Shown here: positions 26,650 through 34,868 of the stretch, piece after piece
How positions within the stretch are numbered: the first letter of the stretch is position 1
Layout of the letters: the number at the start of each line of letters is the position of its first letter
Program-made: the position numbers and the translations under genes
The notes under the pieces: generated by a model
The model's input: only the letters and a program-made list of their open reading frames with translations
Told to the model about the DNA's origin: nothing
Databases searched by the model: none
NCBI GenBank assembly: GCA_026418275.1
Contig: JAOABQ010000050.1
Span: forward strand, 1 to 64,000
Source of the DNA: Clostridia bacterium
GTDB taxonomy: Bacteria > Bacillota > Clostridia > Acetivibrionales > DSM-2933
Direction: 5' to 3'
Length of the DNA stretch: 64,000 nucleotides

Positions 26650-27489
26650 ATGATACAAGAGATAAATGAAGAACCGGTTTTTAGTGAAAAAAAACAAAAG
26701 AAAAGGAAATTTAAAAAGAGATTTTTTTGGTTAAAACGTATATTGATTTGCGTTTTATTCATAGCAACACTCGTACTGCTGGCATTATCACCCTTATGCA
26801 ATATAGGAAAAATAGAAGTGGAAGGAAACAAATATTGCAAGAAGGAAGAAATTGTCGGAGCTACAGATATAATGGTCGGAAAGAACGCGATTAAAACCAT
26901 TGGAAATAATATAAAGAATTTGTTCACATTAAGGTATAGTAAAGCAGAAGAAAGCATCATGAAAAGCAACCCCTATATTAAAAGTGCGGTTGTTAGGTAT
27001 GTGCTTTTTGATAAAATCAAGATAGTGATCGAGGAAAGGGAGCCCTTTGGCGTCATTCCATTTATGGGAACCAACTTAATTATTGATAAGGAAGGAATCG
27101 TACTTGATACTGTTAATAAAAACCAAAGTTTAAATAAGCCTATTATTAACGGTATCAAGTTTTCAGCATATGAATTGGGACAAGCACTTAAAATGGAACG
27201 CCGTGACAAGTTTGAGGATGCCTCTACGGTTCTTGCTAAAGTTATGGAATCGGATAAACAAGGAACGTATAAATTCTATGATAGGATAAAATCTATTGAC
27301 GCCAGTGACGCTGGGAAGATTCGTTTGCTTGTGGATGCAAAGGTTACGGTGAATTTAGGAAATACAGACAATTTGGAGTATAAGATCAATTTTATGAAAG
27401 AGATATTTAAAAAACACATTAGGAAAGAAGACCGGGGGATTTTGGATTTTACAACGGGTGAAAATCCGAACTTTATCCCCGAACAATAG
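26650..27489 (+). CDS. ftsQ: Cell division protein FtsQ/DivIB
   Basis: A 279-residue bitopic membrane protein. It has a basic cytoplasmic N-terminus (about 1-32), one membrane helix (about 33-55), a POTRA domain (about 60-130, GKIEVEGNKYCKKEEI and NPYIKSAVV) and a β domain. It works with FtsL and DivIC to control septal peptidoglycan synthesis. AAGGTGG lies before three possible starts (GTG 26638, GTG 26647, ATG 26650); the ATG has the best spacing. It follows murA by about 13 bases. Confidence 0.9.
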   Translation: MIQEINEEPVFSEKKQKKRKFKKRFFWLKRILICVLFIATLVLLALSPLCNIGKIEVEGNKYCKKEEIVGATDIMVGKNAIKTIGNNIKNLFTLRYSKAEESIMKSNPYIKSAVVRYVLFDKIKIVIEEREPFGVIPFMGTNLIIDKEGIVLDTVNKNQSLNKPIINGIKFSAYELGQALKMERRDKFEDASTVLAKVMESDKQGTYKFYDRIKSIDASDAGKIRLLVDAKVTVNLGNTDNLEYKINFMKEIFKKHIRKEDRGILDFTTGENPNFIPEQ

Positions 27490-27499
27490 GAGGAGACAT

Positions 27500-27853
27500 A
27501 TGATACCGATACTGGGATTGATTGTGGGAATTTTGATTGGCGTGTTTATACCGAATAATTATATGATACCCATGCAGTACTCCAATTATGTAGCTGTAGC
27601 AATACTTGCAGCACTCGATTCGGTTTTTGGTGGCATTGCGGCATCTTTGCAGGGAAAATTCGATATGAAAGTATTTTTATCCGGTTTTTTCGGCAATGCA
27701 CTCCTTGCGGCAGGACTGGCTTATATCGGAGATCAGCTTGGAATACAAATTTATCTTGCTGCGATTTTTGCTTTCGGTAACCGGTTGTTTTTAAATTTCG
27801 CAATAATTCGAAGAATTCTATTGAATAAATATTCGAAAAAAGATAATATATAG
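27500..27853 (+). CDS. sbp: Small basic protein Sbp (DUF1290)
   Basis: A 117-residue membrane protein with about four hydrophobic segments and the family sequence YVAVAILAALDSVFGGIAA. It is the small basic protein found between divIB and ftsA in Firmicutes. Its function is unknown. AGGAGGAG precedes the ATG. The last codons and the TAG stop lie in the left end (TATATAG) of a family B repeat element, so the C-terminus KKDNI may differ from relatives. Confidence 0.9.
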   Translation: MIPILGLIVGILIGVFIPNNYMIPMQYSNYVAVAILAALDSVFGGIAASLQGKFDMKVFLSGFFGNALLAAGLAYIGDQLGIQIYLAAIFAFGNRLFLNFAIIRRILLNKYSKKDNI

Positions 27854-27952
27854 ATGATGCAAAAAACATTTTACATTTGTCTATCCCAATCATCGTTAAA
27901 ATCGTTTGCTGAATGCTCTGCCAAATGTAAAGTTTTTAATGCAATCTATATA
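27847..27952. repeat. Family B inverted-repeat element, copy 2, overlapping the sbp stop codon
   Basis: The two ends are long imperfect inverted repeats of about 31 bp: TATATAGAT..TGCA, an A-rich run, then TTTACATTTG on the left, complementary on the right. It aligns with the element at 5973-6074. A GTTATCTATA directly beyond it (27961-27970) equals the outer end of family A. Confidence 0.7.
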
Positions 27953-28154
27953 GTATAGAAGTTATCTATAATTTAAATTCATATTTCCATTCTATGTGAC
28001 CAATTTTTTACAGACTGAGCTTGGAATAAATCATCGTATATTGTTCTGTTTAAATGATCATAATGTAATTATATGATTTAAACTCATGTGATTCTTTAAG
28101 ATTTGTTAAGCTTGGGTTAGGGTTAGATTGTTTCCAGTAGGGGGTTTGGCTTAA
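27854..28154 (+). other. sbp-ftsA intergenic region
   Basis: The family B element fills the first third. The rest is AT-rich and must hold the ftsA promoter, but no -35/-10 pair is convincing. GGGGG lies nine bases before the ftsA GTG. Confidence 0.5.
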
Positions 28155-29387
28155 GTGGAGGATGTAATCGTTGCAATTGATATAGGTACATCGAAGGTGT
28201 GTACTTTGATCGGACAAGCAAATAAGGAAAATGTGATTGAAATATTGGGCAAAGGGCTGGAACCTTTGAGCGGTGTTAAGAAAGGTGTTATTGTTGATAT
28301 AGAAAGTACGTCGAATTCGATTAAGGCTTCTGTTAGGCAAGCAGAAGAAATGTCGAATTTAAAGGTTGGTTCTGCATATGTAAACATATTAGGCGCAAAT
28401 GTTTCGGTTATCGACCATAGGAGTTCAATTCAAATTTCAAATGAGGGTGAGATTACCGAAAAAGATGTCCAAAGGGTATTATACAATGTAAAAAATATTT
28501 CTATTCCGGAAGATAGAGAAATTATTGATATTATCCCCAGGCAATATATTGTCGATGAATATGATGAAATCATAGATCCAGTCGGTATGATGGGTACAAA
28601 GCTTGAAGCGGATTTAGACATTATTGCAGGGAAAAACACTTCTGTTCAAAATATTGTAAAAAGCTTGGAGAAAGCTGAAATCATTACGGATGGAATTATT
28701 GTAGAAGCTTTGGCAACAGGAGAGGCCGTTCTGACTCAAGAGGAGAAGGAACTTGGTGTTATCCTTATAGATGTTGGCGGGGGAATAACGGATATTTCGG
28801 TTTTCAAAAATAAAAGGTTGTTTTTTTGCGATTCAATTCCCTTAGGAGGGGACCATATATCCAATGATATTTCCATCGGGCTTAAAATACCTTATGCTGA
28901 AGCAGAAAAGGTGAAAAGGCAGTATGAGCTTGCACTTACATCCCTTATTAAGAACGACCAAGAGGTTACCGTAAGCGATATCAATGACAATAAGAAAAAA
29001 ACCGTTAAAGTGTCTGAGATTGTTGAGATCATTGAAGCCAGGGTATATGAGATTTTTTCCTTGGCCAAGGAATTGTTGGAACGCTCGGGGATTGATGATG
29101 CCATGAATTCCGGGATTGTTTTAACCGGCGGAGGAATATCTTATGTGGATGGGGGTATGCAGCTGGCTTATGAAGTTTTTGACAAGCCCGTCAGGATTGC
29201 GACCTATAAGGTAATTGGAGCTACAAAACCTGAATTTACTACATCCATTGGCATTATGAAGTATATTTTGAGCAGAAGTAAGGGAAATAAAGTGAGCTGT
29301 GAAGTAAAGGAAAAAGAGAAGAAAAATATTAAGAAAGAAAGATCTTTTTTTAAGAAGATTACGGAATTTTTTAGTGGTTTTTTTTAG
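28155..29387 (+). CDS. ftsA: Cell division protein FtsA
   Basis: A 410-residue actin-like ATPase that tethers FtsZ to the membrane. The phosphate-1 motif DIGTSK (residues 9-14), the SHS2 domain, the phosphate-2 motif DVGGGITDISVF near 206 and TGGGISYVDGG near 327 are clear. The C-terminal amphipathic membrane-targeting helix is KKITEFFSGFF. The start codon is GTG; nearby ATGs are out of frame. FtsZ follows 310 bases later. Confidence 0.95.
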   Translation: MEDVIVAIDIGTSKVCTLIGQANKENVIEILGKGLEPLSGVKKGVIVDIESTSNSIKASVRQAEEMSNLKVGSAYVNILGANVSVIDHRSSIQISNEGEITEKDVQRVLYNVKNISIPEDREIIDIIPRQYIVDEYDEIIDPVGMMGTKLEADLDIIAGKNTSVQNIVKSLEKAEIITDGIIVEALATGEAVLTQEEKELGVILIDVGGGITDISVFKNKRLFFCDSIPLGGDHISNDISIGLKIPYAEAEKVKRQYELALTSLIKNDQEVTVSDINDNKKKTVKVSEIVEIIEARVYEIFSLAKELLERSGIDDAMNSGIVLTGGGISYVDGGMQLAYEVFDKPVRIATYKVIGATKPEFTTSIGIMKYILSRSKGNKVSCEVKEKEKKNIKKERSFFKKITEFFSGFF

Positions 29388-29408
29388 CAGGATATACGTA
29401 ATTTGAGA

Positions 29409-29437
29409 TATACATTCCTATATTTTTAGTTTATAAT
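29409..29437 (+). promoter_or_regulatory. ftsZ promoter 1
   Basis: TATACA, a 17-bp spacer and a perfect TATAAT. Confidence 0.5.
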
Positions 29438-29520
29438 ATGTTTAAAAATAAGTAAATTTGGTTTCCTGGCAAAGTTTGGAGGCCTTCCGGTTGTATCCGG
29501 AGAAAAATTCTTCTGTTCTG

Positions 29521-29549
29521 TTGACAACGGATAAGATATATATTATTGT
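29521..29549 (+). promoter_or_regulatory. ftsZ promoter 2
   Basis: A perfect TTGACA, a 17-bp spacer and TATTGT. Two promoters ahead of ftsZ would match the extra sporulation promoter known in B. subtilis ftsAZ, but the σ factors here are not determined. Confidence 0.45.
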
Positions 29550-29697
29550 TAAACAAATAACAGTTGAATTCTTTATGAACAGTAGCATTTCATTTATATA
29601 CATAAACTTTAATATTGACTTTAAAAGTTTTTATAAACGGTTAATTAAGTTTAGGGGAATTATGCATCAACCAATGAAGAATGAAGGGGGATTTAAA

Positions 29698-30795
29698 TTG
29701 TTGGAGTTTGATATTGATATGGATCATTTTGCGCAGATAAAAGTTGTAGGTGTTGGCGGTGGCGGTAATAATGGTGTAAATCGAATGATAGAGGCAGGTT
29801 TAAGGGGCGTTGAGTTTATCGCGATTAATACCGATAAACAAGCTTTGTTTTTATCAAAAGCAAATACCAAAATTCAAATTGGTGATAAGCTTACAAAAGG
29901 CTTAGGTGCAGGAGCAAATCCTGAAGTTGGTGAAAAGGCTGCAAACGAAAGTAAAGATGAAATAGCACAGGCAATCAAGGGTGCGGACATGGTATTTGTA
30001 ACTGCCGGAATGGGCGGGGGTACGGGTACCGGAGCGGCACCGGTTGTAGCACAGATTGCAAAGGAAATGGGCATTCTTACTGTCGGGGTGGTAACAAAAC
30101 CCTTTATGTTTGAGGGACGGAAAAGAATGCAGCACGCGGAAAGAGGCGTAGAAAATCTGAAGAATACGGTGGATACATTGGTTACCATACCCAATGACAG
30201 ACTTTTGCAAGTAGCCGAGAAAAAGACGTCCATTGTGGATGCCTTTAGAATCGCAGATGATGTTTTAAGACAGGGTGTCCAAGGGATATCCGACTTAATT
30301 GCAGTTCCGGGACTTGTAAACCTTGACTTTGCCGATGTGAAGACCATAATGCTAAATACCGGTCTTGCGCATATGGGAATAGGTCGTGCTTCCGGAGAAA
30401 ACAGGGCGGAGGAAGCCGCAAAACAGGCTATCCACAGTCCACTTTTGGAAACTTCCATTGAAGGTGCAAGGGGTGTTCTGTTAAACATCACCGGTGGCGC
30501 GGATTTAGGTTTGTTTGAGGTAAATACTGCTGCCGAGTTGGTTCAGAAATCTGCAGACCCTGATGCAAATATTATCTTTGGTGCTGTGATTGATGAAAAT
30601 CTCAAAGATGAAATTTTAATTACTGTGATTGCTACTGGCTTTGAAAGAGGACCTATCCAGAAAAAAATTGAAAAACCTGTTGAAAAAGCACCGGCAGCAG
30701 CAGAAAAGACTGTCGGTAACTTAAATACGAATAATAATGCTCCAAGCGATGAATTGGATATACCTACTTTCTTAAGACGAAACAGATTTAAATAA
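29698..30795 (+). CDS. ftsZ: Cell division GTPase FtsZ
   Basis: A 365-residue tubulin homologue that forms the division ring. The GTP-binding signature [15 protein letters not shown] (near 105), the N-terminal [10 protein letters not shown] and the T7-loop region DFADVKTIM are present. After the core comes a variable Ala/Pro/Lys linker (about 318-350) and the conserved C-terminal peptide DIPTFLRR that binds FtsA and others. The start is one of two adjacent TTG codons after AAGGGGG. A strong terminator follows. Confidence 0.96.
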   Translation: MLEFDIDMDHFAQIKVVGVGGGGNNGVNRMIEAGLRGVEFIAINTDKQALFLSKANTKIQIGDKLTKGLGAGANPEVGEKAANESKDEIAQAIKGADMVFVTAGMGGGTGTGAAPVVAQIAKEMGILTVGVVTKPFMFEGRKRMQHAERGVENLKNTVDTLVTIPNDRLLQVAEKKTSIVDAFRIADDVLRQGVQGISDLIAVPGLVNLDFADVKTIMLNTGLAHMGIGRASGENRAEEAAKQAIHSPLLETSIEGARGVLLNITGGADLGLFEVNTAAELVQKSADPDANIIFGAVIDENLKDEILITVIATGFERGPIQKKIEKPVEKAPAAAEKTVGNLNTNNNAPSDELDIPTFLRRNRFK

Positions 30796-30810
30796 GCTAA
30801 AAGCGGGTTA

Positions 30811-30842
30811 AACCAGGTACTTTATAGTACCTGGTTTTTTTT
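30811..30842 (+). terminator. Terminator of the dcw cluster after ftsZ
   Basis: AACCAGGTAC and GTACCTGGTT form a perfect stem around TTTATA, followed by eight Ts. Confidence 0.93.
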
Positions 30843-30906
30843 GTCATACGATTTTTTTTTTCTACAATCCAATTTGACAAAGTTTTAATGAGATGGGATA
30901 TATAAT
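30842..30906 (+). promoter_or_regulatory. spoIIGA promoter with wide spacing and Spo0A-box candidates
   Basis: A perfect TTGACA (30874-30879) and a perfect TATAAT (30901-30906) are 21 bp apart. In B. subtilis the spoIIG promoter has the same feature (about 22 bp), because Spo0A bound at the -35 helps σA. TTTGACA at 30873-30879 is one base off the reverse 0A box TTCGACA, and TGTCATA at 30842-30848 is a weaker second box. Confidence 0.6.
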
Positions 30907-30976
30907 GAACATAAAAATACAGGCATATGAATATATATTAGTAAAAATAAGGAATACAGATTGTGAGGAAAATGCA

Positions 30977-31876
30977 TTGGAAATTTACTTGGATGTTTTG
31001 TTTTTAGAGAATATCGTAATGAATTACTTGATCTTGCTCATGACTTCAAAGCTATCCAAAAATAAACCATCCCATTTGCGGCTTTTTTTAGGTGCCTTGG
31101 TCGGGGCGTCCTATGTGATTGTATTGATTCTTTTGCCTGGGATGAAAGTGTACTATACTACATTTGCTAAAATCGCTCTATCCTTTTTAATCATTGCCGT
31201 TGCTTTTTCACCTGAAAAAATCGCTGCATTTTTCAAAACCCTTGCGATTTTTTATATATCAACCTTTATCTTTGCAGGGGCTGCCTTTACATTTCTATAC
31301 TTTAACCAAAGCGGAGGTTTTGTAAGAAATGGGGTAGTTTATGTTTTCTGGCAGTCAAAATGGACTTTCCTTGTTCTATCCATTGCATTGGTTGGTATCA
31401 TCGCACGGATATTTTTTGATGTTATTCAATATAAGCTATTCAAAGATAAGCTGCTTATGCCTTTAAATATTGCTTTTGACAGTAAAGTTATCAAGGTTTC
31501 CGGACTTGTAGATACCGGAAACTCCTTAAAAGATCCATTATCCAGATTGCCTGTCATTGTTGTGGAATTTGAAGCATTAAAGGAAATTCTCCCTTTGGAA
31601 ATTCAGGATTATTTTAAGAATACAAGAGAGCATGATTTGTACTGTTTTGCAGATATACTGTCAGGATCTCCCTGGACATCAAGATTCAGACTCATTCCCT
31701 TTACTTCATTGGGAATGGAAAATGGGATGCTTATCGGGTTTATACCGGATTATGTTGAAATCGGTGAGGCACAGGATAAAAAGGGAATTCATGAAGTGGT
31801 TGTAGGTATCTATAATAAGACGCTTTCTAAAAATGAACGATATCGGGCTTTATTAAATCCTGAACTAGTAGGATGA
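30977..31876 (+). CDS. spoIIGA: SpoIIGA, pro-σE processing aspartic protease
   Basis: A 299-residue membrane protease that cleaves the pro-sequence of σE after a signal from the forespore. Five hydrophobic segments fill about residues 1-155, and the cytoplasmic C-terminal half carries the aspartic protease motif VDTGNSLKDPLS with Asp-179. The TTG start lies seven bases after GAGGA and gives the usual N-terminus EIYLDVLFLEN. An in-frame ATG 28 codons earlier falls inside the promoter -10 region and cannot be used by that transcript. sigE follows 45 bases later. Confidence 0.93.
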   Translation: MEIYLDVLFLENIVMNYLILLMTSKLSKNKPSHLRLFLGALVGASYVIVLILLPGMKVYYTTFAKIALSFLIIAVAFSPEKIAAFFKTLAIFYISTFIFAGAAFTFLYFNQSGGFVRNGVVYVFWQSKWTFLVLSIALVGIIARIFFDVIQYKLFKDKLLMPLNIAFDSKVIKVSGLVDTGNSLKDPLSRLPVIVVEFEALKEILPLEIQDYFKNTREHDLYCFADILSGSPWTSRFRLIPFTSLGMENGMLIGFIPDYVEIGEAQDKKGIHEVVVGIYNKTLSKNERYRALLNPELVG

Positions 31877-31921
31877 TCTTAGATATACTATGAATTTTAA
31901 TAATTAGGAGGAAATGGGCGT

Positions 31922-32653
31922 ATGATAGCAACCAAAAAATTAAAGTTATTCTTGTTGGTGAAGTATATTAATTTTTTAAAAAGATTTAACCTCCATCAAG
32001 ACTTTCCGGTACATTATATTGGAGGCAGCGAGGCACTTCCTCCTCCACTGAGTAATGACGAAGAAAGCTACCTTTTGAATAAATTGGAAAAGAGGGATTA
32101 TGGGGTTAAAACCATACTCATCGAGAGAAACTTAAGGTTGGTTGTATATATCGCAAGAAAATTTGAAAGTACAGGAGTAGGCGTAGAAGATCTGATTTCT
32201 ATCGGAACCATCGGTCTTATCAAAGCAATCAATACGTTTAATCCGTCTAAGAATATTAAGCTTGCAACCTATGCTTCACGATGTATCGAAAATGAAATCC
32301 TAATGTTTATCCGAAGAAATAACAGGACAAAAACCGAGATATCCATCGATGAACCATTGAATGTGGATTGGGATGGAAATGAGCTGCTGCTTTCGGATAT
32401 ACTTGGCACAGAGAATGATTTGATTCACCGGAGTATTGAGGATGAAGTGGATAAGGAGCTTTTGAGCAGGGCAATGAAAAAGCTTTCGGTCCGGGAAAAG
32501 AAAATTATGGAGCTTAGATTTGGTCTTGCAAGTGGGGTAGAGAAAACACAAAAAGAGGTTGCAGATATGCTTGGAATTTCTCAGTCCTATATCTCAAGAC
32601 TTGAAAAAAGAATTATCAGCAGACTTAAGAAAGAAATCAACAGAATGGTATAG
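31922..32653 (+). CDS. sigE: RNA polymerase sporulation σE factor (pro-form)
   Basis: A 243-residue σ70-family factor, the first mother-cell σ. The N-terminal pro-region (about 1-30, hydrophobic and basic) ends near [13 protein letters not shown], where SpoIIGA should cut. Region 2 ([14 protein letters not shown]…[12 protein letters not shown]…[14 protein letters not shown]) and region 4 with helix-turn-helix ([20 protein letters not shown]) are complete. AGGAGG precedes the ATG. It forms an operon with spoIIGA. Confidence 0.97.
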   Translation: MIATKKLKLFLLVKYINFLKRFNLHQDFPVHYIGGSEALPPPLSNDEESYLLNKLEKRDYGVKTILIERNLRLVVYIARKFESTGVGVEDLISIGTIGLIKAINTFNPSKNIKLATYASRCIENEILMFIRRNNRTKTEISIDEPLNVDWDGNELLLSDILGTENDLIHRSIEDEVDKELLSRAMKKLSVREKKIMELRFGLASGVEKTQKEVADMLGISQSYISRLEKRIISRLKKEINRMV

Positions 32654-32666
32654 ATTTTGCAAATAG

Positions 32667-32777
32667 CTTGGTGGCTCATAACGTAATTCTTTTCTAGGGT
32701 ATGCGAAGCATGAAACAGGGAAAGTGCATTTTTAACACTTTTAATAACAAGAAATTTGTTGTGTCAAAAAGCACTGG
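32667..32777. repeat. Family C structured repeat, copy 1 (between sigE and sigG)
   Basis: About 111 bp that align closely in inverted orientation with 57392-57500; TAATTCTTTTCTAGGGTATG is identical in both. The second half folds as a hairpin (AGTGC-TTTTT-ACAC with GTGT-AAAAAGCACT, apex AACAA-GAA-ATTTGTT). There is no reading frame. Confidence 0.7.
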
Positions 32778-32884
32778 AATGGAAATGGTTTCTTAGGATT
32801 TCAAGAAGCGGGTTGTATGGCTGAAAGTGCGATGATTGCTGGGTTGTCAAGGGTTTTGTGAAAAATATTTTGTTCTTTTTGACA

Positions 32885-32913
32885 GTATAAAAAAAACCTC
32901 CATGGCAATAATG
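32885..32913 (+). promoter_or_regulatory. σF-type forespore promoter of sigG
   Basis: GTATA, a 14-base spacer and GGCAATAATG. From memory, the σF consensus is about GYWTA and GGNRANAMTW, so nine of ten -10 positions fit. The expected start point near 32920 lies after the left arm of the sigG hairpin. Confidence 0.55.
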
Positions 32914-32947
32914 ATACTGACAGAAAAATGGTTGCCAGGAGGTTTTT
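32892..32947 (+). promoter_or_regulatory. Hairpin sequestering the sigG ribosome binding site
   Basis: AAAAACCTCC-A-TGGCAA (32892-32908) pairs with TTGCCA-GGAGGTTTTT (32932-32947): 16 base pairs with one bulged A. The GGAGG in the right arm is the only ribosome site of sigG, two bases upstream of which and just after which the start codon follows (32950). Transcripts that enter from sigE would be masked. Confidence 0.8.
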
Positions 32948-32949
32948 CT

Positions 32950-33723
32950 ATGCTAGTCAATAAAGTTGAAATATGTGGCGTTAACACATCGAAACTCCCT
33001 GTATTAACAAACGAACAAAAAAAAGTTCTGTTTGAAAGAATGCATAAAGGAGATACCTCCGCAAGAGAGGAATTTATTCGTGGAAATTTAAGACTTGTTT
33101 TAAGTGTGATCCAAAGATTCAATAATCGAGGCGAATATGTTGATGACCTTTTTCAGGTAGGCTGTATTGGACTGATTAAGGCTATAGATAACTTCGATGT
33201 TTCACAAAATGTTAAGTTCTCTACCTATGCCGTTCCCATGATTATTGGTGAGATCAGAAGGTACCTTAGGGATAACAACTCTATCCGTGTGAGCAGATCC
33301 TTAAGGGATATCGCATACAAGGCACTTCAAGCAAAGGAAAGGCTTACAACAAAAAATTCAAAAGAGCCTACCATTATGGAAATTGCACAGGAACTGCAAA
33401 TACCCAAAGAAGATGTAGTGTTTGCCCTTGATGCAATTCAAGATCCCATTTCCTTATTTGAGCCGGTATATAATGACGGCGGAGACGCGATTTATGTGAT
33501 GGACCAGGTAGGCGATGAAAAAAACCACGATGAAAATTGGCTTGAGGGGATTGCTTTAAAGGAAGCGATTAAGAAATTAAACGACAGAGAAAAACTGATC
33601 CTAAACCTAAGGTTCTTTGACGGAAGAACACAAATGGAGGTTGCAGAGGAAATCGGTATATCTCAAGCACAAGTATCAAGGCTTGAAAAAACCGCACTCA
33701 TGCACATGAGAAAATATATTTAA
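32950..33723 (+). CDS. sigG: RNA polymerase sporulation σG factor
   Basis: A 257-residue σ70-family factor that drives late forespore genes such as SASPs. The N-terminus MLVNKVEICGVNTSKLPVL is typical of σG. Region 2 (RLVLSVIQRFNNRG…LFQVGCIGLIKAID…KFSTYAVPMIIGEIRRYLRD), region 3 and region 4 (MEVAEEIGISQAQVSRLEK) are complete. The ATG after CAGGAGG was chosen; upstream in-frame codons lie in the regulatory hairpin. It follows sigE in the same orientation, as in B. subtilis, and a terminator ends the unit. Confidence 0.97.
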   Translation: MLVNKVEICGVNTSKLPVLTNEQKKVLFERMHKGDTSAREEFIRGNLRLVLSVIQRFNNRGEYVDDLFQVGCIGLIKAIDNFDVSQNVKFSTYAVPMIIGEIRRYLRDNNSIRVSRSLRDIAYKALQAKERLTTKNSKEPTIMEIAQELQIPKEDVVFALDAIQDPISLFEPVYNDGGDAIYVMDQVGDEKNHDENWLEGIALKEAIKKLNDREKLILNLRFFDGRTQMEVAEEIGISQAQVSRLEKTALMHMRKYI

Positions 33724-33753
33724 AATTGAATGAAAAGTACCTGAAAGCACTTT

Positions 33754-33779
33754 AAAAGCACCGAAATGGTGTTTTTTTT
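33754..33779 (+). terminator. Terminator after sigG
   Basis: AAAGCACC and GGTGTTTT pair around GAAAT, followed by a run of eight Ts. Confidence 0.85.
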
Positions 33780-33829
33780 GTTATAGAAGTTAAGAAATTA
33801 AAATTGATACATTAATAGGAATAATCGAC

Positions 33830-34864
33830 TTAAAACCGGTATATAAATTCTATCTCTGTTCCTTTGCCGGGAGTGCTTTTTATATGAAGTGTGCCATTGA
33901 GAGCCTTTGCTCTTTCTATCATTCCTGTAGTACCGAAACACTTTTCCTTATTAATCTTATTAGGATCAAATCCGATGCCGTCATCCCTTATTCTCACAGT
34001 CAGCATCAGTTTATCTGCATTGACCAGCAGGGTTGTTTTTTTGGCTTGTGCATGCTTGACTGTATTGTTCAAAGCCTCTTGAATAATACGGTATGCAGCA
34101 ATCTGGATATGTTCGTGGAACAGGCATTCGTTACCGTAAAGCGTATGTGAGATATTTAAAGAGTACCTTTTCCTGTAAGTACTGACCAGGTTGTCGAGAG
34201 CAGTAAAAAAAGTGAAACGGTTCAGATCCAAAGGTTTTAATTCATAGATCATCAACTGCATTTCCGATTGGATTTCTCTCACCCTATCCAATAATTGATC
34301 TGTAATTTGAATGGATTTGGCATCATCTTTATTCATGAGAGTTCTTAAGGTATTCAGGTGAAGGTCAATGGCAAAAAGGTCCTGCTGCATGGCGTCGTGA
34401 ATATCCTGTGCAATTCTGTTTCTTTCATGGAGAATTTCCAATTCTTGTTGTGTTTCTTGAAGGGATAGCAGAACATCCTTTTTTTCAGATTGCATGAAGA
34501 AGTAGAAAACAAGAGAAGTACCCATGCCAATGCCTAGGCTGAAGCTGCTAAAAAGCGTGGTGTCGATTAAACCGCTGAGGATAAAAGAAATGGATAAAAG
34601 ATAGCTGAGGATAAAAGTGAAGGGCAAATAAACCAATTTTCGGATCATTATACCGGGGAAAACCTTTCTCAGAGCGTGAATAGAAAAATAATTGACAAAG
34701 GTGATCACAAAGCCCATGAAAGACCAGACAAACAAATCCTTTAACGCATCCTGCACATAGGGAAAGTAACCTTGACGTACATAATTCATCAAGCTGACAA
34801 CCATACCGATAAAAACCCCGGGCAATGATTTCTTTGCGATAATGTAAGTTTCTCTTTTTAACAT
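33830..34864 (-). CDS. NarL/LiaS-type sensor histidine kinase (intact), HK1
   Basis: A 344-residue membrane kinase. Four or so hydrophobic segments (about 12-125) have almost no extracellular loop, as in intramembrane-sensing kinases. The HisKA_3 domain carries the phospho-acceptor His-156 (RIAQDIHDAMQQ). The C-terminal ATPase has an intact N box (ALNNTVKHAQ), G1 box (RDDGIGFDP) and a GTTGMIERA glycine segment. It lies five bases downstream of the response regulator gene and is paralogous to the kinase upstream of it (shared AKKSLPG start). The signal is unknown. Confidence 0.9.
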   Translation of the reverse strand: MLKRETYIIAKKSLPGVFIGMVVSLMNYVRQGYFPYVQDALKDLFVWSFMGFVITFVNYFSIHALRKVFPGIMIRKLVYLPFTFILSYLLSISFILSGLIDTTLFSSFSLGIGMGTSLVFYFFMQSEKKDVLLSLQETQQELEILHERNRIAQDIHDAMQQDLFAIDLHLNTLRTLMNKDDAKSIQITDQLLDRVREIQSEMQLMIYELKPLDLNRFTFFTALDNLVSTYRKRYSLNISHTLYGNECLFHEHIQIAAYRIIQEALNNTVKHAQAKKTTLLVNADKLMLTVRIRDDGIGFDPNKINKEKCFGTTGMIERAKALNGTLHIKSTPGKGTEIEFIYRF

Positions 34865-34868
34865 AGCA

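Larger units (their letters stand above)
29388..29697 (+). other. ftsA-ftsZ intergenic region with two promoters
   Basis: The ftsZ frame stays open for 80 codons upstream of its start, but the sequence has no FtsZ-like content and the ribosome site AAGGGGG lies just before the chosen TTG. Two σA-type promoters can be drawn (29409-29437 and 29521-29549). Confidence 0.6.

Noticed and set aside
29458-29697. 80-codon N-terminal extension of FtsZ
   Set aside because: It has no FtsZ-like content, contains promoter-like boxes, and the AAGGGGG ribosome site lies just before the TTG at 29698.
29874-30491. 205-codon antisense frame
   Set aside because: Antisense to the FtsZ GTPase core; a compositional shadow.
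30893-30976. ATG start for SpoIIGA at 30893
   Set aside because: It overlaps the -10 box of the likely promoter and would add 28 residues not typical of the family.
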